DNA of 64,000 nt from Rhizobium brockwellii (GTDB lineage: Bacteria > Pseudomonadota > Alphaproteobacteria > Rhizobiales > Rhizobiaceae). A program made the translations under genes and the position numbers. Under the pieces are notes generated by a model, which searched no databases, was not told the origin of the DNA, and was given only the letters and a program-made list of their open reading frames with translations. Where the stretch lies: contig NZ_CP053439.1 in assembly GCF_000769405.2 (NCBI RefSeq), forward strand, positions 1,302,001 through 1,366,000, written 5' to 3'. Below, one piece after another: positions 1-8,793 of the stretch (the stretch's first letter is position 1; every line of letters begins with the position of its first letter).

Positions 1-954
1 GGCGCCGAGCACCTCTGGAATGCCGCCGACACGGCTTGCGATGATCGTCTTGCCGGCGCCGAGCCCCTCGAGCACGATATAGGGCATGGCTTCGGCGCGC
101 GAGGGAACGACGAGGTTCTGAGCCATGGAGAAGGCTTCATGGACCCGCATTGCCGGCAGCATGCCGATGCGTTTGCCAAGGCCGCGTTCGACCATCATCT
201 CACGGTAGCGGTCGCGATCCGGCCCGTCGCCGATCATCAGCGCCGACAGTGGCCTGCCGAGCAGCCGTTCGGTCTTGGCGAAGGCATCGACAAACAGATC
301 GGGACCCTTGAGGTCCCGCAGCATTCCCACATAGATGAAATGCACGGCATCCGAGCGGGTCGGGATCGGTTCGAAATCGCGCTCGCCAATGCCGTTGTAG
401 ATCAGTCTCGTCTTCGTCCGCGGCTTACCCACCTTGCGCGCATAGATGTCGCGCTCATATTCGCAGATGAAGACCAGCGCATCGGTGAAATATTCCTGCA
501 GGCGCTCCATCCGGAGGACGAACTGTCCACTGAGCGAGGAGCGCGAATAATGCAGGCTTCCGCCATGCGCGGTATAGAGGCGGGCTACGCGATACCTGTT
601 CACCCGCAACGCTGAGCCGGCAAGTCGCGCGAGCACACCGCCCTTGGCGCCGTGTCCGTGCAGCACATCCGGCCGCAAACTTTTGATTTTCTTGTATGTA
701 TCCCACATCGTCGCAATATCGGACGGGCTGATCGAGCGCCGGATCGGCACGCGCGTCAGGCCGAGCGAGAGATAGGGACGGATATCGTCGAACAGGCTGT
801 CCTCGTAATCGCCGCCGGTCGAGCTGTCGCAGAGGATGCCGATTTCATGGCCGGCCTTGCTGTGCTCCTCGACGAGATCACGGACGTGGCGGAAAATTCC
901 ACCGATCGGCGACCTGAAGCAATGGAGGATACGGAGCGGTTGCTGTTTTGCCAT
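1..954 (-). CDS. Glycosyltransferase family 4 (GT-B), C-terminus cut by window edge
   Basis: The 318 visible residues read as a GT4 glycosyltransferase. The N-terminus carries a Rossmann-type acceptor half with a glycine-rich loop (SPIGGIFRHV) and an HGHGAKGG segment. The C-terminal donor half has GMLRDLKGPDL, a GDGPDRDRY loop and the E-x7-E motif (EAMPYIVLE), which in this family contacts the nucleotide-sugar. It probably adds a sugar to a lipid-linked repeat unit at the cytoplasmic membrane. The start is the ATG at 954, only 3 bp after the stop of the export lipoprotein gene, so the two are likely translationally coupled. The stop lies beyond position 1. The sugar substrate cannot be told from sequence. 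Confidence 0.85.
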   Translation of the reverse strand, partial: MAKQQPLRILHCFRSPIGGIFRHVRDLVEEHSKAGHEIGILCDSSTGGDYEDSLFDDIRPYLSLGLTRVPIRRSISPSDIATMWDTYKKIKSLRPDVLHGHGAKGGVLARLAGSALRVNRYRVARLYTAHGGSLHYSRSSLSGQFVLRMERLQEYFTDALVFICEYERDIYARKVGKPRTKTRLIYNGIGERDFEPIPTRSDAVHFIYVGMLRDLKGPDLFVDAFAKTERLLGRPLSALMIGDGPDRDRYREMMVERGLGKRIGMLPAMRVHEAFSMAQNLVVPSRAEAMPYIVLEGLGAGKTIIASRVGGIPEVLGA

Positions 955-957
955 CGC

Positions 958-1533
958 TCAGAAAAGCCGTTCGCGAACGTAGATCGTGTCACCTGCGATG
1001 ATCGGCCCTGATATATTGATGCGGCCGGTCAGCACCTGTCCGTTGATCTTGCGGGTGACATCGACCATGCGCTGGTTGGCGCGGCTGGTGAAGCCGCCGG
1101 CAATCGCGATGGCATTCTGCACCGTCATGCCGGGAACATAGGCGTACTGGCCGGGCTGGCCGACTTCACCCATGATGAAGACCGAACGGTAGCGATCGAC
1201 ATCGATGGTGACGTCGGGATCGCGAAGATAGCCCTGCTGCAGTTTCTGGGCGATCTGGCCTGAGAGTTGCTGCAGGGTTCGGCCACGGGCGGGGACCTGG
1301 CCGATGAGCGGGAAGGCGACATAGCCGGCCTGGTCCACAGTATAGGTGTTGGTCAGGCTCTGCTGGTCGAAAACGGTGATGCGCAGTCGATCGCCGCTGT
1401 CCAGCGTATAAGGCTGAATGGTCGCCTCGTTGAAGGCCTTCGGCGCCGGCTTGTACGTCGTGCAGCCGCCCAATGCTGCCGTCATGGCTGCAAGGCTCAG
1501 GGCCAAAAGGATCTTGGGCTGGACGACAGACAT
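958..1533 (-). CDS. Wza-type polysaccharide export outer-membrane lipoprotein
   Basis: This 191-residue protein opens with a lipoprotein signal peptide ending in the lipobox LGGC (Cys24). A Poly_export domain follows at about residues 40-115 (YTLDSGDRLRITVFDQ, then DPDVTIDV). One SLBB-type beta-grasp module sits at about 118-165 (VFIMGEVGQPGQYAYVPG). It matches the short ExoF/Wza-like exporters of rhizobia, which form the outer-membrane exit for extracellular or capsular polysaccharide. It is shorter than E. coli Wza and has only one clear SLBB repeat. The glycosyltransferase follows 3 bp downstream. A Wzc/ExoP-like partner is transcribed divergently, so the two halves of the export machine share the 190-bp intergenic region. 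Confidence 0.88.
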   Translation of the reverse strand: MSVVQPKILLALSLAAMTAALGGCTTYKPAPKAFNEATIQPYTLDSGDRLRITVFDQQSLTNTYTVDQAGYVAFPLIGQVPARGRTLQQLSGQIAQKLQQGYLRDPDVTIDVDRYRSVFIMGEVGQPGQYAYVPGMTVQNAIAIAGGFTSRANQRMVDVTRKINGQVLTGRINISGPIIAGDTIYVRERLF

Positions 1534-1588
1534 CCGCTTGTGCTCACAAAAATGAACTCGATGCAGTCGTTATCAATCCGTTAGGGTT

Positions 1589-1608
1589 AATGCCCGGTAA
1601 AGGGCATT
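1589..1608. promoter_or_regulatory. Inverted repeat in divergent promoter region
   Basis: A 7-bp inverted repeat (AATGCCC, 6-nt spacer, GGGCATT) lies between the divergent export lipoprotein and chain-length genes. The position suits an operator, but no known regulator is recognised. Confidence 0.3.
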
Positions 1609-1723
1609 GGCAATTTCTGGGTTTCCTTCATCTGTCATCGCTTAATACTCGGCAAGCTCACCATTAACCGTTGAGTTACCATGGTCGTTTACGCTTGCGG
1701 CACCTTTGTTGTGGAGTAAGAGC

Positions 1724-3904
1724 ATGTCCGGCGTAGCTCGTGATCAGGATGTGGACATCGACCTCGGCCAGTTGGTCCGTGCGGTCTGGACGCGCCGTCT
1801 GCGGATTTTGACAATCACCCTCGTGGGGGCGGGCGTTGCCTTTGCCTGCGCCAAGATCATGTCGCCGCAATATCGCAGCGAAACACGCATCCTCATCGAA
1901 CCCCGTGCTCCGGCCTTCGCCAGCACACAGCAGATCAATGACGCCAGCGCCGGTCCGCTGATGGACGAACTGAACATCGCCAGCCAGGTGCAGCTTCTGC
2001 AATCGGCCGATCTCCTCAAGAAGGTGATCAACGATCTGAAGCTCTATAACCTCCCGGAATTCGACGATGCCGCCAGCGGTTCGGCGATGAGCAGTATTCT
2101 GGTGAAGCTGCATCTGAAGAAGAACCCGCTGGAAAATCCGCCGGAAGAGCGCGTCATCGACGCCTTTGTCGAACGCCTGCAGGTCTATCAGGTCCCGGGT
2201 TCACGCGTCATCGGCATCAATTTCACTTCCAAGGACCCGAAGCTCGCCGCCGCCATCCCGAACGCCATGGCGAATGTCTATCTTTCGACCCAGAGCGGCG
2301 CCAAGCTCGATTCCAACTCCGAGGCGACCCGCTGGCTGGAGCCGGAGATCGAAGGTCTGCGCGGAAAGGTTAGCGAAGCCGAGAAGAAGGTCGCCGAATA
2401 CCGCACCTCGCACGGGCTGCTGCAGACGAACGGCACGACCACTTTTCCGGCCCAGCAACTGAACGATATCTCCGCCGAGCTGACCCGCGTGCGGGGCGAC
2501 AAGGCCAATGCCGAAGCGCGGGCGCAGGCGGTGCGCAATGCGCTGTCTTCGGGCGAAGCTTCCGATACGCTGCCTGACATCATGTCCTCCCAGGCGATCC
2601 AGCGGCTGAAGGGGACGGAATCCGGCCTGCAGTCGCAGATCTCCGATCTGCAGACCAGCCTTCTCAACAATCATCCGCGGCTGAAAAGCCTGCGCGCCCA
2701 GCTCTCCGATATCCGCACCCAGATCCGCCAGGAGACGCAGAAGATCCTGGCGAGCATCGAGAACGAGTCGAAGGTCGCGGATCTCCGCGCGAGCGAACTC
2801 GAACGGCAGTCGGAAACGGTGCAGGCCACCAGCGCCCGCGCCGGTGAGGACGAGGTCGGTCTCAACGCGCTGGAGCGTGAGGCAAACGCCCAGCGCCAGC
2901 TGCTCGAAACCTATCTTGTGCGCTATCGCGAGGCCGCCTCCCGCGCCGACAGCAATTCGAGCCCAGCCGATGCCCGGATCGTTTCTAGGGCCGTTGAGCC
3001 GGTCGATCCCTATTTCCCGAAGGTGGTGCCGATCGTCGTCGTCGCTGCCGTCGCGACGCTGATCATGAGCGCCATCGTCATCATGCTGACCGAACTCTTC
3101 AGTGGCCGGGCACTCCGCCCCACAGATGCGGCTTCAGAGACAATCGAGGCAGAAGCAGTCGTTGAGGAGAAACATGTGCCGCAGGCCGCTCCGATCGCCG
3201 CTGCCGCCGGAAGGCCCGTTCAGCCGAGCATGCTCGCCGTCGTCGCGGACGAAGAGGATACGATCGAGGACGTGAAGATTGCCGAGGAGGTGCCAAAGGA
3301 CGAGCCGGAAGATGACAACGAATTCTCCGTCGCCTCAGTTGCAGACTATCTCACCGGCAGCCGCGCGCCGCTGGCAATCGCCATATCTCCGACTGGTGAC
3401 AATGGCTCGGCGGCGACGGTCTCGCTGACCCGCATGCTCGCCGACGCCGGCCGCCGCGTCATCCTGATCGACATGACCGGTTCCGGCTACCCCACCGAAC
3501 TGATGGCCGAGGACCAGGCTGCCCTCGGCGTCACCGATCTGCTTTGCGGTGAGGCAGCCTTCGGCGACACGATCCACGGCGACCGCTTTTCCGACGCCCA
3601 TCTCATCCCTCAAGGCCAGAGTGACGTGCGCCGCGCCATGCGCGGTGTCGACCGGCTGTCGTTGCTGCTCGATGCGCTCGCCGCCGCTTACGACCTCGTG
3701 GTGGTCGAATGCGGTTCGGCCGATGTCGCCGGCGTCTCGCGGCTGACGCGCAGCCGGGACGTCGAGATCATCCTCTCGCTGCCTGAGGTCGAGGAGACCA
3801 TTTTCGTTGCGCTGATGACGGAATTCCAGGCTGCCGGCTATGAGCGCGTCGTGCTGATGTCGGGCGGCGAAGGGGCCGAACAGACACTCGGCCGGGCTGC
3901 TTGA
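1724..3904 (+). CDS. Wzc/ExoP-like polysaccharide co-polymerase with degenerate BY-kinase domain
   Basis: The 726-residue inner-membrane protein starts at the ATG at 1724, preceded by GGAG at a 7-nt spacing; an in-frame TTG at 1706 is less likely. An N-terminal Wzz-type domain with a first membrane segment near residues 30-50 is followed by a long coiled-coil periplasmic part (about 195-400) and a second membrane helix near 434-458. The cytoplasmic part ends in a MinD-like fold corresponding to a bacterial tyrosine kinase. Its nucleotide motifs are broken: the Walker A position reads SPTGDNGSAA with no lysine, the A' box is VILIDMTGSG, and the Walker B position ends VVVEC. There is no tyrosine-rich tail. 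It likely sets polymer length and links polymerase to exporter without kinase activity. Confidence 0.85.
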   Translation: MSGVARDQDVDIDLGQLVRAVWTRRLRILTITLVGAGVAFACAKIMSPQYRSETRILIEPRAPAFASTQQINDASAGPLMDELNIASQVQLLQSADLLKKVINDLKLYNLPEFDDAASGSAMSSILVKLHLKKNPLENPPEERVIDAFVERLQVYQVPGSRVIGINFTSKDPKLAAAIPNAMANVYLSTQSGAKLDSNSEATRWLEPEIEGLRGKVSEAEKKVAEYRTSHGLLQTNGTTTFPAQQLNDISAELTRVRGDKANAEARAQAVRNALSSGEASDTLPDIMSSQAIQRLKGTESGLQSQISDLQTSLLNNHPRLKSLRAQLSDIRTQIRQETQKILASIENESKVADLRASELERQSETVQATSARAGEDEVGLNALEREANAQRQLLETYLVRYREAASRADSNSSPADARIVSRAVEPVDPYFPKVVPIVVVAAVATLIMSAIVIMLTELFSGRALRPTDAASETIEAEAVVEEKHVPQAAPIAAAAGRPVQPSMLAVVADEEDTIEDVKIAEEVPKDEPEDDNEFSVASVADYLTGSRAPLAIAISPTGDNGSAATVSLTRMLADAGRRVILIDMTGSGYPTELMAEDQAALGVTDLLCGEAAFGDTIHGDRFSDAHLIPQGQSDVRRAMRGVDRLSLLLDALAAAYDLVVVECGSADVAGVSRLTRSRDVEIILSLPEVEETIFVALMTEFQAAGYERVVLMSGGEGAEQTLGRAA

Positions 3905-3908
3905 ACGA

Positions 3909-5150
3909 TTAGCCGATCCGTGCCCGGATGCCTTGGGCGAATTTATAGAGCTTCGGGCGCGCCTTGATGTGCGCCTTGCCGCGGGTGACGATCCGGTGTG
4001 CGGCGCCGGCGATCACACCGAACGGCGATACCGGCAGCACCACGTCGTAATGCGCGGTCTCGACCGGCGCCCAGGAACGCTTGTAGGTCTGGTCGCCGAG
4101 GCCGAAATCGAACAGCGCGACACCCTTGCCATGCAGTCCCGAAATGGTCTGCCAATAGAGGAATTCGCCGGGGCTCGTATCCGGCGCGAGCTCTTCATCG
4201 ATCGCGCCGAACTGGCAGATGATGTGGTCGCCCTTGCGCGAAATCCCTGAAATCGCTGCGATCTTACCCTCATGCTCGCCCTTGAGCCGGAGCATATGCA
4301 TCTGCAACCCGAAATACTGTCTGGTGTCATCCAGCTTGTCGATGAGGCCGTGCAGGAAGGCTTGCGTTTCCCTGTCGGCGAAGACGTCGGGCAGGCCAAG
4401 GCTGGCGAAGCGGGCGCTCTTCAGGCAGAAGAAAATATCGAGCAGGCGGTGCTGTTCTTCCGATGTCTCGGGAATGAGGTATTCGAACCCGCCGGCCGCC
4501 TCGAGACGTTTCGATTGAACACGGAATTTCTTGCGCCGGTTCTTGGCGTTGAGCTGCTTCAGCGTTTCCTCGAACGTGGGAAGGAACGGCAGCTGATAGG
4601 CATGATTCTGGTTCTGCACCATTGGCAGCCCGGCGAGCGGGCTCTCGCGCCCACGCCATTCCAGCGGAATGTTCTGCAGCAGCAGCAGATCGGCGCGGCC
4701 CTTTAGCGCCTGCTGGAGCCGGCCGGCGAATTCATGGGGGGCGATGGTCCTGCCGGCTTCGGCAAAGCTCTCTGCGAATAGGCCGGTATTGATATTGCTG
4801 TGATCGGCGGCGATGAATTTCGCCGTCTTGAGCCCGCGAGACTTGACGATCTCGACCGGCAGAATGAAGGCGGTCTGACCCGCATGAGTGCCTTTGAGGA
4901 TCGCAAGCGGTCGCTGGAAGGCGCTCGCCCAAGCGGCGCACCAGTCGTAGCTCTGATGCAGGGACTGGAGATTGTCGCGCTCCAGCGCCCGCCACTCATC
5001 CTCCAGCGGCTGCATCGTATCGAAGACTTCGATGTCGATTTCAGCCATGGCGAGTTTCATGCTCAGCTGGCGCAGGCGCGAAATGGCCGTATCGGCCAGC
5101 GCCACGTCGTCGGACGGCTGTTCATGGACATCGAGCTTTTGCGTCTGCAC
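3909..5150 (-). CDS. CelD/BcsL-type GNAT acetyltransferase
   Basis: The 413-residue protein has the layout of the CelD/BcsL family, with a GNAT-fold acetyltransferase half at about residues 190-345. It contains the family's KNRRKKFRVQSKRLE segment and a C-terminal stretch (EFLYWQTISGLHGKGVALFDFGLGDQTYKRSW) typical of peptidoglycan-bridge or cellulose-acetylation type acyltransferases. The GTG start at 5150 has GGAG six bases upstream. The gene converges on the chain-length gene with a 4-bp gap, so it belongs physically to the polysaccharide group. Acylation of the polysaccharide is a reasonable inference, but the acceptor is unknown. Confidence 0.75.
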   Translation of the reverse strand: MQTQKLDVHEQPSDDVALADTAISRLRQLSMKLAMAEIDIEVFDTMQPLEDEWRALERDNLQSLHQSYDWCAAWASAFQRPLAILKGTHAGQTAFILPVEIVKSRGLKTAKFIAADHSNINTGLFAESFAEAGRTIAPHEFAGRLQQALKGRADLLLLQNIPLEWRGRESPLAGLPMVQNQNHAYQLPFLPTFEETLKQLNAKNRRKKFRVQSKRLEAAGGFEYLIPETSEEQHRLLDIFFCLKSARFASLGLPDVFADRETQAFLHGLIDKLDDTRQYFGLQMHMLRLKGEHEGKIAAISGISRKGDHIICQFGAIDEELAPDTSPGEFLYWQTISGLHGKGVALFDFGLGDQTYKRSWAPVETAHYDVVLPVSPFGVIAGAAHRIVTRGKAHIKARPKLYKFAQGIRARIG

Positions 5151-5270
5151 GGTTTTCTCCGGTCAAGAATGCTGAACGGGAAGGTAGGTATGCCAGACGT
5201 ATATTTGGTTTAACCGCACGCGGTGGGGGAGGTTTTCCGCCGATCACGGTTATTCGGCCGTTAATGGCCT

Positions 5271-5376
5271 AAAGCATGTCGCGCAAAAGTGTGCCGCGGT
5301 TTTGCGACAACGACATGCGTAAAAACAAAGACCTAAAGCGCGACAAGCGAACCTGAAAGATCGCGAGGCGCTTTAG
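5271..5376. repeat. RIME-like intergenic mosaic element, copy A
   Basis: Two consecutive palindromes are seen. The first has arms GCATGTCG (5274-5281) and CGACATGC (5311-5318) around an inner GCGCAAAA/TTTTGCG stem. The second has arms TAAAGCG (5334) and CGCTTTA (ending 5375). The core matches the remembered RIME consensus of rhizobia, and similar cores occur at 26850 and 37212. The last palindrome arm contains the TAA stop codon of the DUF2842 gene. Confidence 0.8.
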
Positions 5377-5582
5377 CGCAGCGGCGGGCCGGCCATCCAT
5401 TTGATGATCACCATCGCCGGCAACACCCAAAGCAGGCCGGTGAGCAGGAAATAGAGCAGATGTCCCCACCAGGGCGCGTTGCCAAGCGTCGCCACCGCGA
5501 TCGTATTGGCCACCAGCGCATAAACGAGCACGAGCACGATGATGAGGATCGTGCCGATGAATTTGCGGAGGCGGACGGGCAT
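5373..5582 (-). CDS. DUF2842 small membrane protein
   Basis: This 69-residue protein has two predicted transmembrane helices (about residues 9-30 and 41-62) and a short basic N-terminus ([12 protein letters not shown]). It fits the alphaproteobacterial DUF2842 family, which has no known function. It is divergent from ctaA, with 114 bp between the two starts. Its stop codon lies inside the RIME-like element copy A, so the element probably inserted at the very end of the gene. Confidence 0.75.
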   Translation of the reverse strand: MPVRLRKFIGTILIIVLVLVYALVANTIAVATLGNAPWWGHLLYFLLTGLLWVLPAMVIIKWMAGPPLR

Positions 5583-5696
5583 CGGCTATCTCTTGCAATG
5601 GAGGGGCGAACCGGCGCGACGGCATGCCGCAAAGGTTCGGGGCTTGTTTTGCATGAGCCGGTGGGGCAAATCAACTGCCGGATAGAAGGAGACATC

Positions 5697-6800
5697 ATGG
5701 CCGTCGCAAACCTGACCACGGAACAGGCGATCCTGAGCGAAATGCGCAAGCAGAATCGTGACCGCCGCGCCTTGCGCTTCTGGCTCGGTTTCGTGCTTTT
5801 GGCGCTCTTCTGTCTCGTCCTCGTCGGCGGCGCCACGCGGCTGACCAATTCCGGCCTGTCGATCACTGAATGGAAGCCGATCCACGGCGTCATCCCGCCG
5901 CTGTCGGCTGCCGAATGGGAGGAGGAATTCCGCCTCTACCAGCGCATCCCCGAATTTCAGCAACTGAACAACTCCATGACCGTCGATGAGTTCAAAGGCA
6001 TCTTCTGGTGGGAATGGGCGCACCGGCTGATCGCCCGCGGCATCGGCGTGATCTTCGCGCTGCCGCTCATCTATTTCTGGCTGACCGGGCGGATCGAGAA
6101 GCGTCTGCGCTGGCCGCTTGTCGGCATTCTGGCGCTCGGCGGCCTGCAGGGTTTTATCGGCTGGTGGATGGTGTCCTCCGGCCTTTCCGTCCGCACCGAC
6201 GTCAGCCAGTACCGGCTGGCGACGCATCTCGTCATGGCTTGCCTGATCTTTGCCGGCTGCATGTGGATCATGCGCGGTCTCTCCAGACATTCCGATGATC
6301 CGGCGCCGGCAAGAAGTTCACGCGGTTTTGCTGCTGCGATCGCCATTTTCGCGCTGTTTCAGATCTATCTCGGCGCGCTGGTGGCGGGGCTCGACGCCGG
6401 TTTTTCCTACAATACCTGGCCGCTGATGGACGGCGCCGTCATCCCCTCCGATCTGCTGATCCAGCATCCCTTCTGGATCAATGCCTTCGAGAACCCGAAG
6501 ACGGTGCAGTTCATCCATCGCATCGGCGCCTATACGCTCTTCGCATTAACGCTGGTCAACATGGTGATCGCCCTTCGCGCAGCACCTTGGACCACTCATG
6601 CACGCCGCGCCATCGTGCTTTTCGCGCTGGTGACGCTGCAGGCGGCAATCGGCATCGCCACGCTGCTGATGCAGGTGCCGCTTCACTGGGGCCTGCTGCA
6701 TCAGGCCGGTGCACTGGTTGTTTTCGGCTTCGCCGTCGCCAACTGGCGCGGCTTTTACGGCGAATATCCGCATGGGACGATGATCGCGGAACGCGATTGA
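5697..6800 (+). CDS. ctaA: Heme A synthase (CtaA/Cox15, alphaproteobacterial type)
   Basis: The 367-residue membrane protein converts heme O to heme A for aa3-type cytochrome oxidase. About eight transmembrane helices are visible. The conserved histidines that ligate hemes appear in [20 protein letters not shown] and LLHQAG, and the family signature [16 protein letters not shown] sits in the first helix-loop. The start is the ATG at 5697 with AAGGAG upstream; the frame stays open upstream to 5460, but nothing there looks like family sequence. The lack of the paired cysteines of Bacillus CtaA and the length agree with the Cox15-like type. Confidence 0.95.
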   Translation: MAVANLTTEQAILSEMRKQNRDRRALRFWLGFVLLALFCLVLVGGATRLTNSGLSITEWKPIHGVIPPLSAAEWEEEFRLYQRIPEFQQLNNSMTVDEFKGIFWWEWAHRLIARGIGVIFALPLIYFWLTGRIEKRLRWPLVGILALGGLQGFIGWWMVSSGLSVRTDVSQYRLATHLVMACLIFAGCMWIMRGLSRHSDDPAPARSSRGFAAAIAIFALFQIYLGALVAGLDAGFSYNTWPLMDGAVIPSDLLIQHPFWINAFENPKTVQFIHRIGAYTLFALTLVNMVIALRAAPWTTHARRAIVLFALVTLQAAIGIATLLMQVPLHWGLLHQAGALVVFGFAVANWRGFYGEYPHGTMIAERD

Positions 6801-6823
6801 GGCGAGTGGCCTTAGCTCGGGAT

Positions 6824-7615
6824 CTACCGCAGTACGCTGTCGAGCAGCGGCATGCCGATGATCGCTGCGGCGGCGATCAGGACGTAGCAGGCGATGCGGA
6901 AGGTCCGTTCTTCGGCAAGCCCGAACAGTTTGGAGCCGCCATAGAGCCCGACCGCATAACTCGGCAGAATGACGGCGGTGAGCGCGAAGACGGCAGGCAC
7001 GAACAGTCCGCCGAAATAATAGCTGATGGCGCTGAAGACGGACGAAATCGAGAAATAGAGCACCACATTCGCCCGGACGCGGGTGAAATTACTCTTGCCG
7101 CCGAGCCAATAGGCGACAACCGGCGGCCCGCCGAGCTGCGCAGCGCCGCTGAAAAGCCCGGCAATCAGCCCGACGCCGCTGGTGAGCGGTGCGGACGCCT
7201 CCCCGTGATAGCGCCATCCCGATACCAGCAGCGCAAGCAGGCAGATGGCGATGATCGTAATACTCCAGCGTAAGAGCAGCGGATCGAGCAACGTCAGGAT
7301 CGCCGTACCGGCCGGGATGCCGAGCGCAGCACCTGCCGCCATGACGAAAACCTCGGGTCGGTTGGCGCCGCGCCAGGCCGGCGGGATCATCCCGAGTGAC
7401 GCAATGCCGTCGATGACGAGCAGAATCGGTGAGATCAGCTTCGGGCCGACGATCGCGCCGCCGAGCGGAACGAAGATCAGCGCGGCGCCAAAGCCAGAAA
7501 AGCCGCGGGCAAGCCCGGCGATGAAAGCAAAGGCCATCAGCGCATAGATGCCATGGTCGGGCAGGGCAGCGGTAAACCATGCGTGCACGCCATCGACCAG
7601 CGCATCGAGCGTCAT
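6824..7615 (-). CDS. TSUP-family (TauE/SafE) membrane exporter
   Basis: The 263-residue polytopic protein has about eight hydrophobic segments arranged as two related halves. It carries the family's glycine-rich loops (ARGFSGFGAALIFVPL near residue 37 and FSGAAQLGGPPVVAYWL near 155). TSUP proteins move sulfite, sulfoacetate or other small organosulfur or organic anions across the inner membrane; nothing here fixes the substrate. It converges with ctaA (24-bp gap) and lies downstream of argC on the same strand, separated from it by 185 bp. Confidence 0.8.
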   Translation of the reverse strand: MTLDALVDGVHAWFTAALPDHGIYALMAFAFIAGLARGFSGFGAALIFVPLGGAIVGPKLISPILLVIDGIASLGMIPPAWRGANRPEVFVMAAGAALGIPAGTAILTLLDPLLLRWSITIIAICLLALLVSGWRYHGEASAPLTSGVGLIAGLFSGAAQLGGPPVVAYWLGGKSNFTRVRANVVLYFSISSVFSAISYYFGGLFVPAVFALTAVILPSYAVGLYGGSKLFGLAEERTFRIACYVLIAAAAIIGMPLLDSVLR

Positions 7616-7800
7616 GACATCAGGCTCCGTGGTTCGGGAATGGCGGGCAAGGAAGGTCCGCTCTCATAGCCCAATCGTCGCCGATGATCGAGCCGAAAGC
7701 GATGCTGCGGCCGCCGAAGGTGGCGGCCGCGAGAAAGATCGTGATGTAGACATCGGCGCAAGGCTCGAGCGGCGTCCACGTCGATGCCGTCGTCTGCGCC
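7616..7800. other. Gap between argC and TSUP gene
   Basis: These 185 bp hold no gene I can support. A minus-strand frame stays open through it (including DVYITIFLAAATFGGRSIAFG), but it has no start with a ribosome binding site and no recognised family. A GCGGCCGCC / GGCGGCCGC inverted repeat is present near 7710-7735. Confidence 0.4.
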
Positions 7801-8733
7801 TTACGAGGCGAGCATCAGGTCCATATTCTGGACGGCGGCGCCCGACGCGCCCTTGCCGAGATTGTCGAGCAGCGCCACGAGGTTCACCTGCGAAGCGCCT
7901 GCGGTGCCGAAGACGAAGAGCTTCATCGTGTCCTTGCCTTCGAGCTCGATGGCATTGACGCGGGGCAGGGCTTTGCTTTCGGCCAGCGGCACGACACTGA
8001 CGATATCCTGGCCGGCATAATGGGCAACGAGGGCCGCATAGATGCTCTCCATCGTCGTGCCCTCGGCGAGATCGTCGAGATGCAGCGGCACCTGCACGAT
8101 CATGCCTTGAGCAAACTTGCCGACGGACGGCGAGAAGATCGGCGCGCGATCGAGCAGGCCGTGCACGGTCATTTCGGGCACGTGTTTGTGGGTGAGCGGC
8201 AGGCCGTAGAGGAAATGCGGCGCGGTGATCGCATCCGGGTGATCCGGGTTTTCCATCTGCGCAATCATCTGCTTGCCGCCGCCGGTATAGCCGGAGACCG
8301 CGTTGACCGTGATCGGATAGCCGTCCGGCAGAATGCCGGCGGCACGCAGCGGCCGGATGAGGCCGATCGCTCCGGTGGGATAGCAGCCGGGATTGGCGAC
8401 GAAACGGGCGGCCCTGATCCTGTCGGCCTGCGCACCGTCCATTTCGGCAAAACCATAGGCCCAGCCGGGATTGACGCGGAAGGCGGTCGAGGTGTCGATG
8501 ACGCGCACATTGTTGTTGGCCGAAACCATCTGCACCGCTTCCTTCGACGCATCGTCGGGCAGGCAGAGGATGGCGATATCGGCGCTGTTCAGCATGTCCT
8601 CGCGCATGGCGGCGTTGCGCCGCTCGGCTTCGGGTATGGACAGAAGCTCGACATCGCGGCGGCCGGCCATGCGCGTGCGGATCTGCAGACCCGTCGTGCC
8701 GTGTTCGCCGTCGATGAAGATTTTCGGTGCCAT
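7801..8733 (-). CDS. argC: N-acetyl-gamma-glutamyl-phosphate reductase, short type
   Basis: The 310-residue enzyme reduces N-acetylglutamyl-5-phosphate to the semialdehyde in arginine synthesis, using NADPH. The N-terminal nucleotide loop reads [11 protein letters not shown], and the catalytic cysteine is Cys117 in [17 protein letters not shown] supplies the conserved histidine region. The length and missing insertions match the short type 2 ArgC common in alphaproteobacteria. The agmatinase gene lies 60 bp upstream on the same strand, so the two may be cotranscribed; both belong to arginine and polyamine metabolism. Confidence 0.95.
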   Translation of the reverse strand: MAPKIFIDGEHGTTGLQIRTRMAGRRDVELLSIPEAERRNAAMREDMLNSADIAILCLPDDASKEAVQMVSANNNVRVIDTSTAFRVNPGWAYGFAEMDGAQADRIRAARFVANPGCYPTGAIGLIRPLRAAGILPDGYPITVNAVSGYTGGGKQMIAQMENPDHPDAITAPHFLYGLPLTHKHVPEMTVHGLLDRAPIFSPSVGKFAQGMIVQVPLHLDDLAEGTTMESIYAALVAHYAGQDIVSVVPLAESKALPRVNAIELEGKDTMKLFVFGTAGASQVNLVALLDNLGKGASGAAVQNMDLMLAS

Positions 8734-8793
8734 GTTAAACCTGCGCTTTCAATGGGTTCTGAAGGTTTCCGGATTCAGTTTGAGGATGATAGG

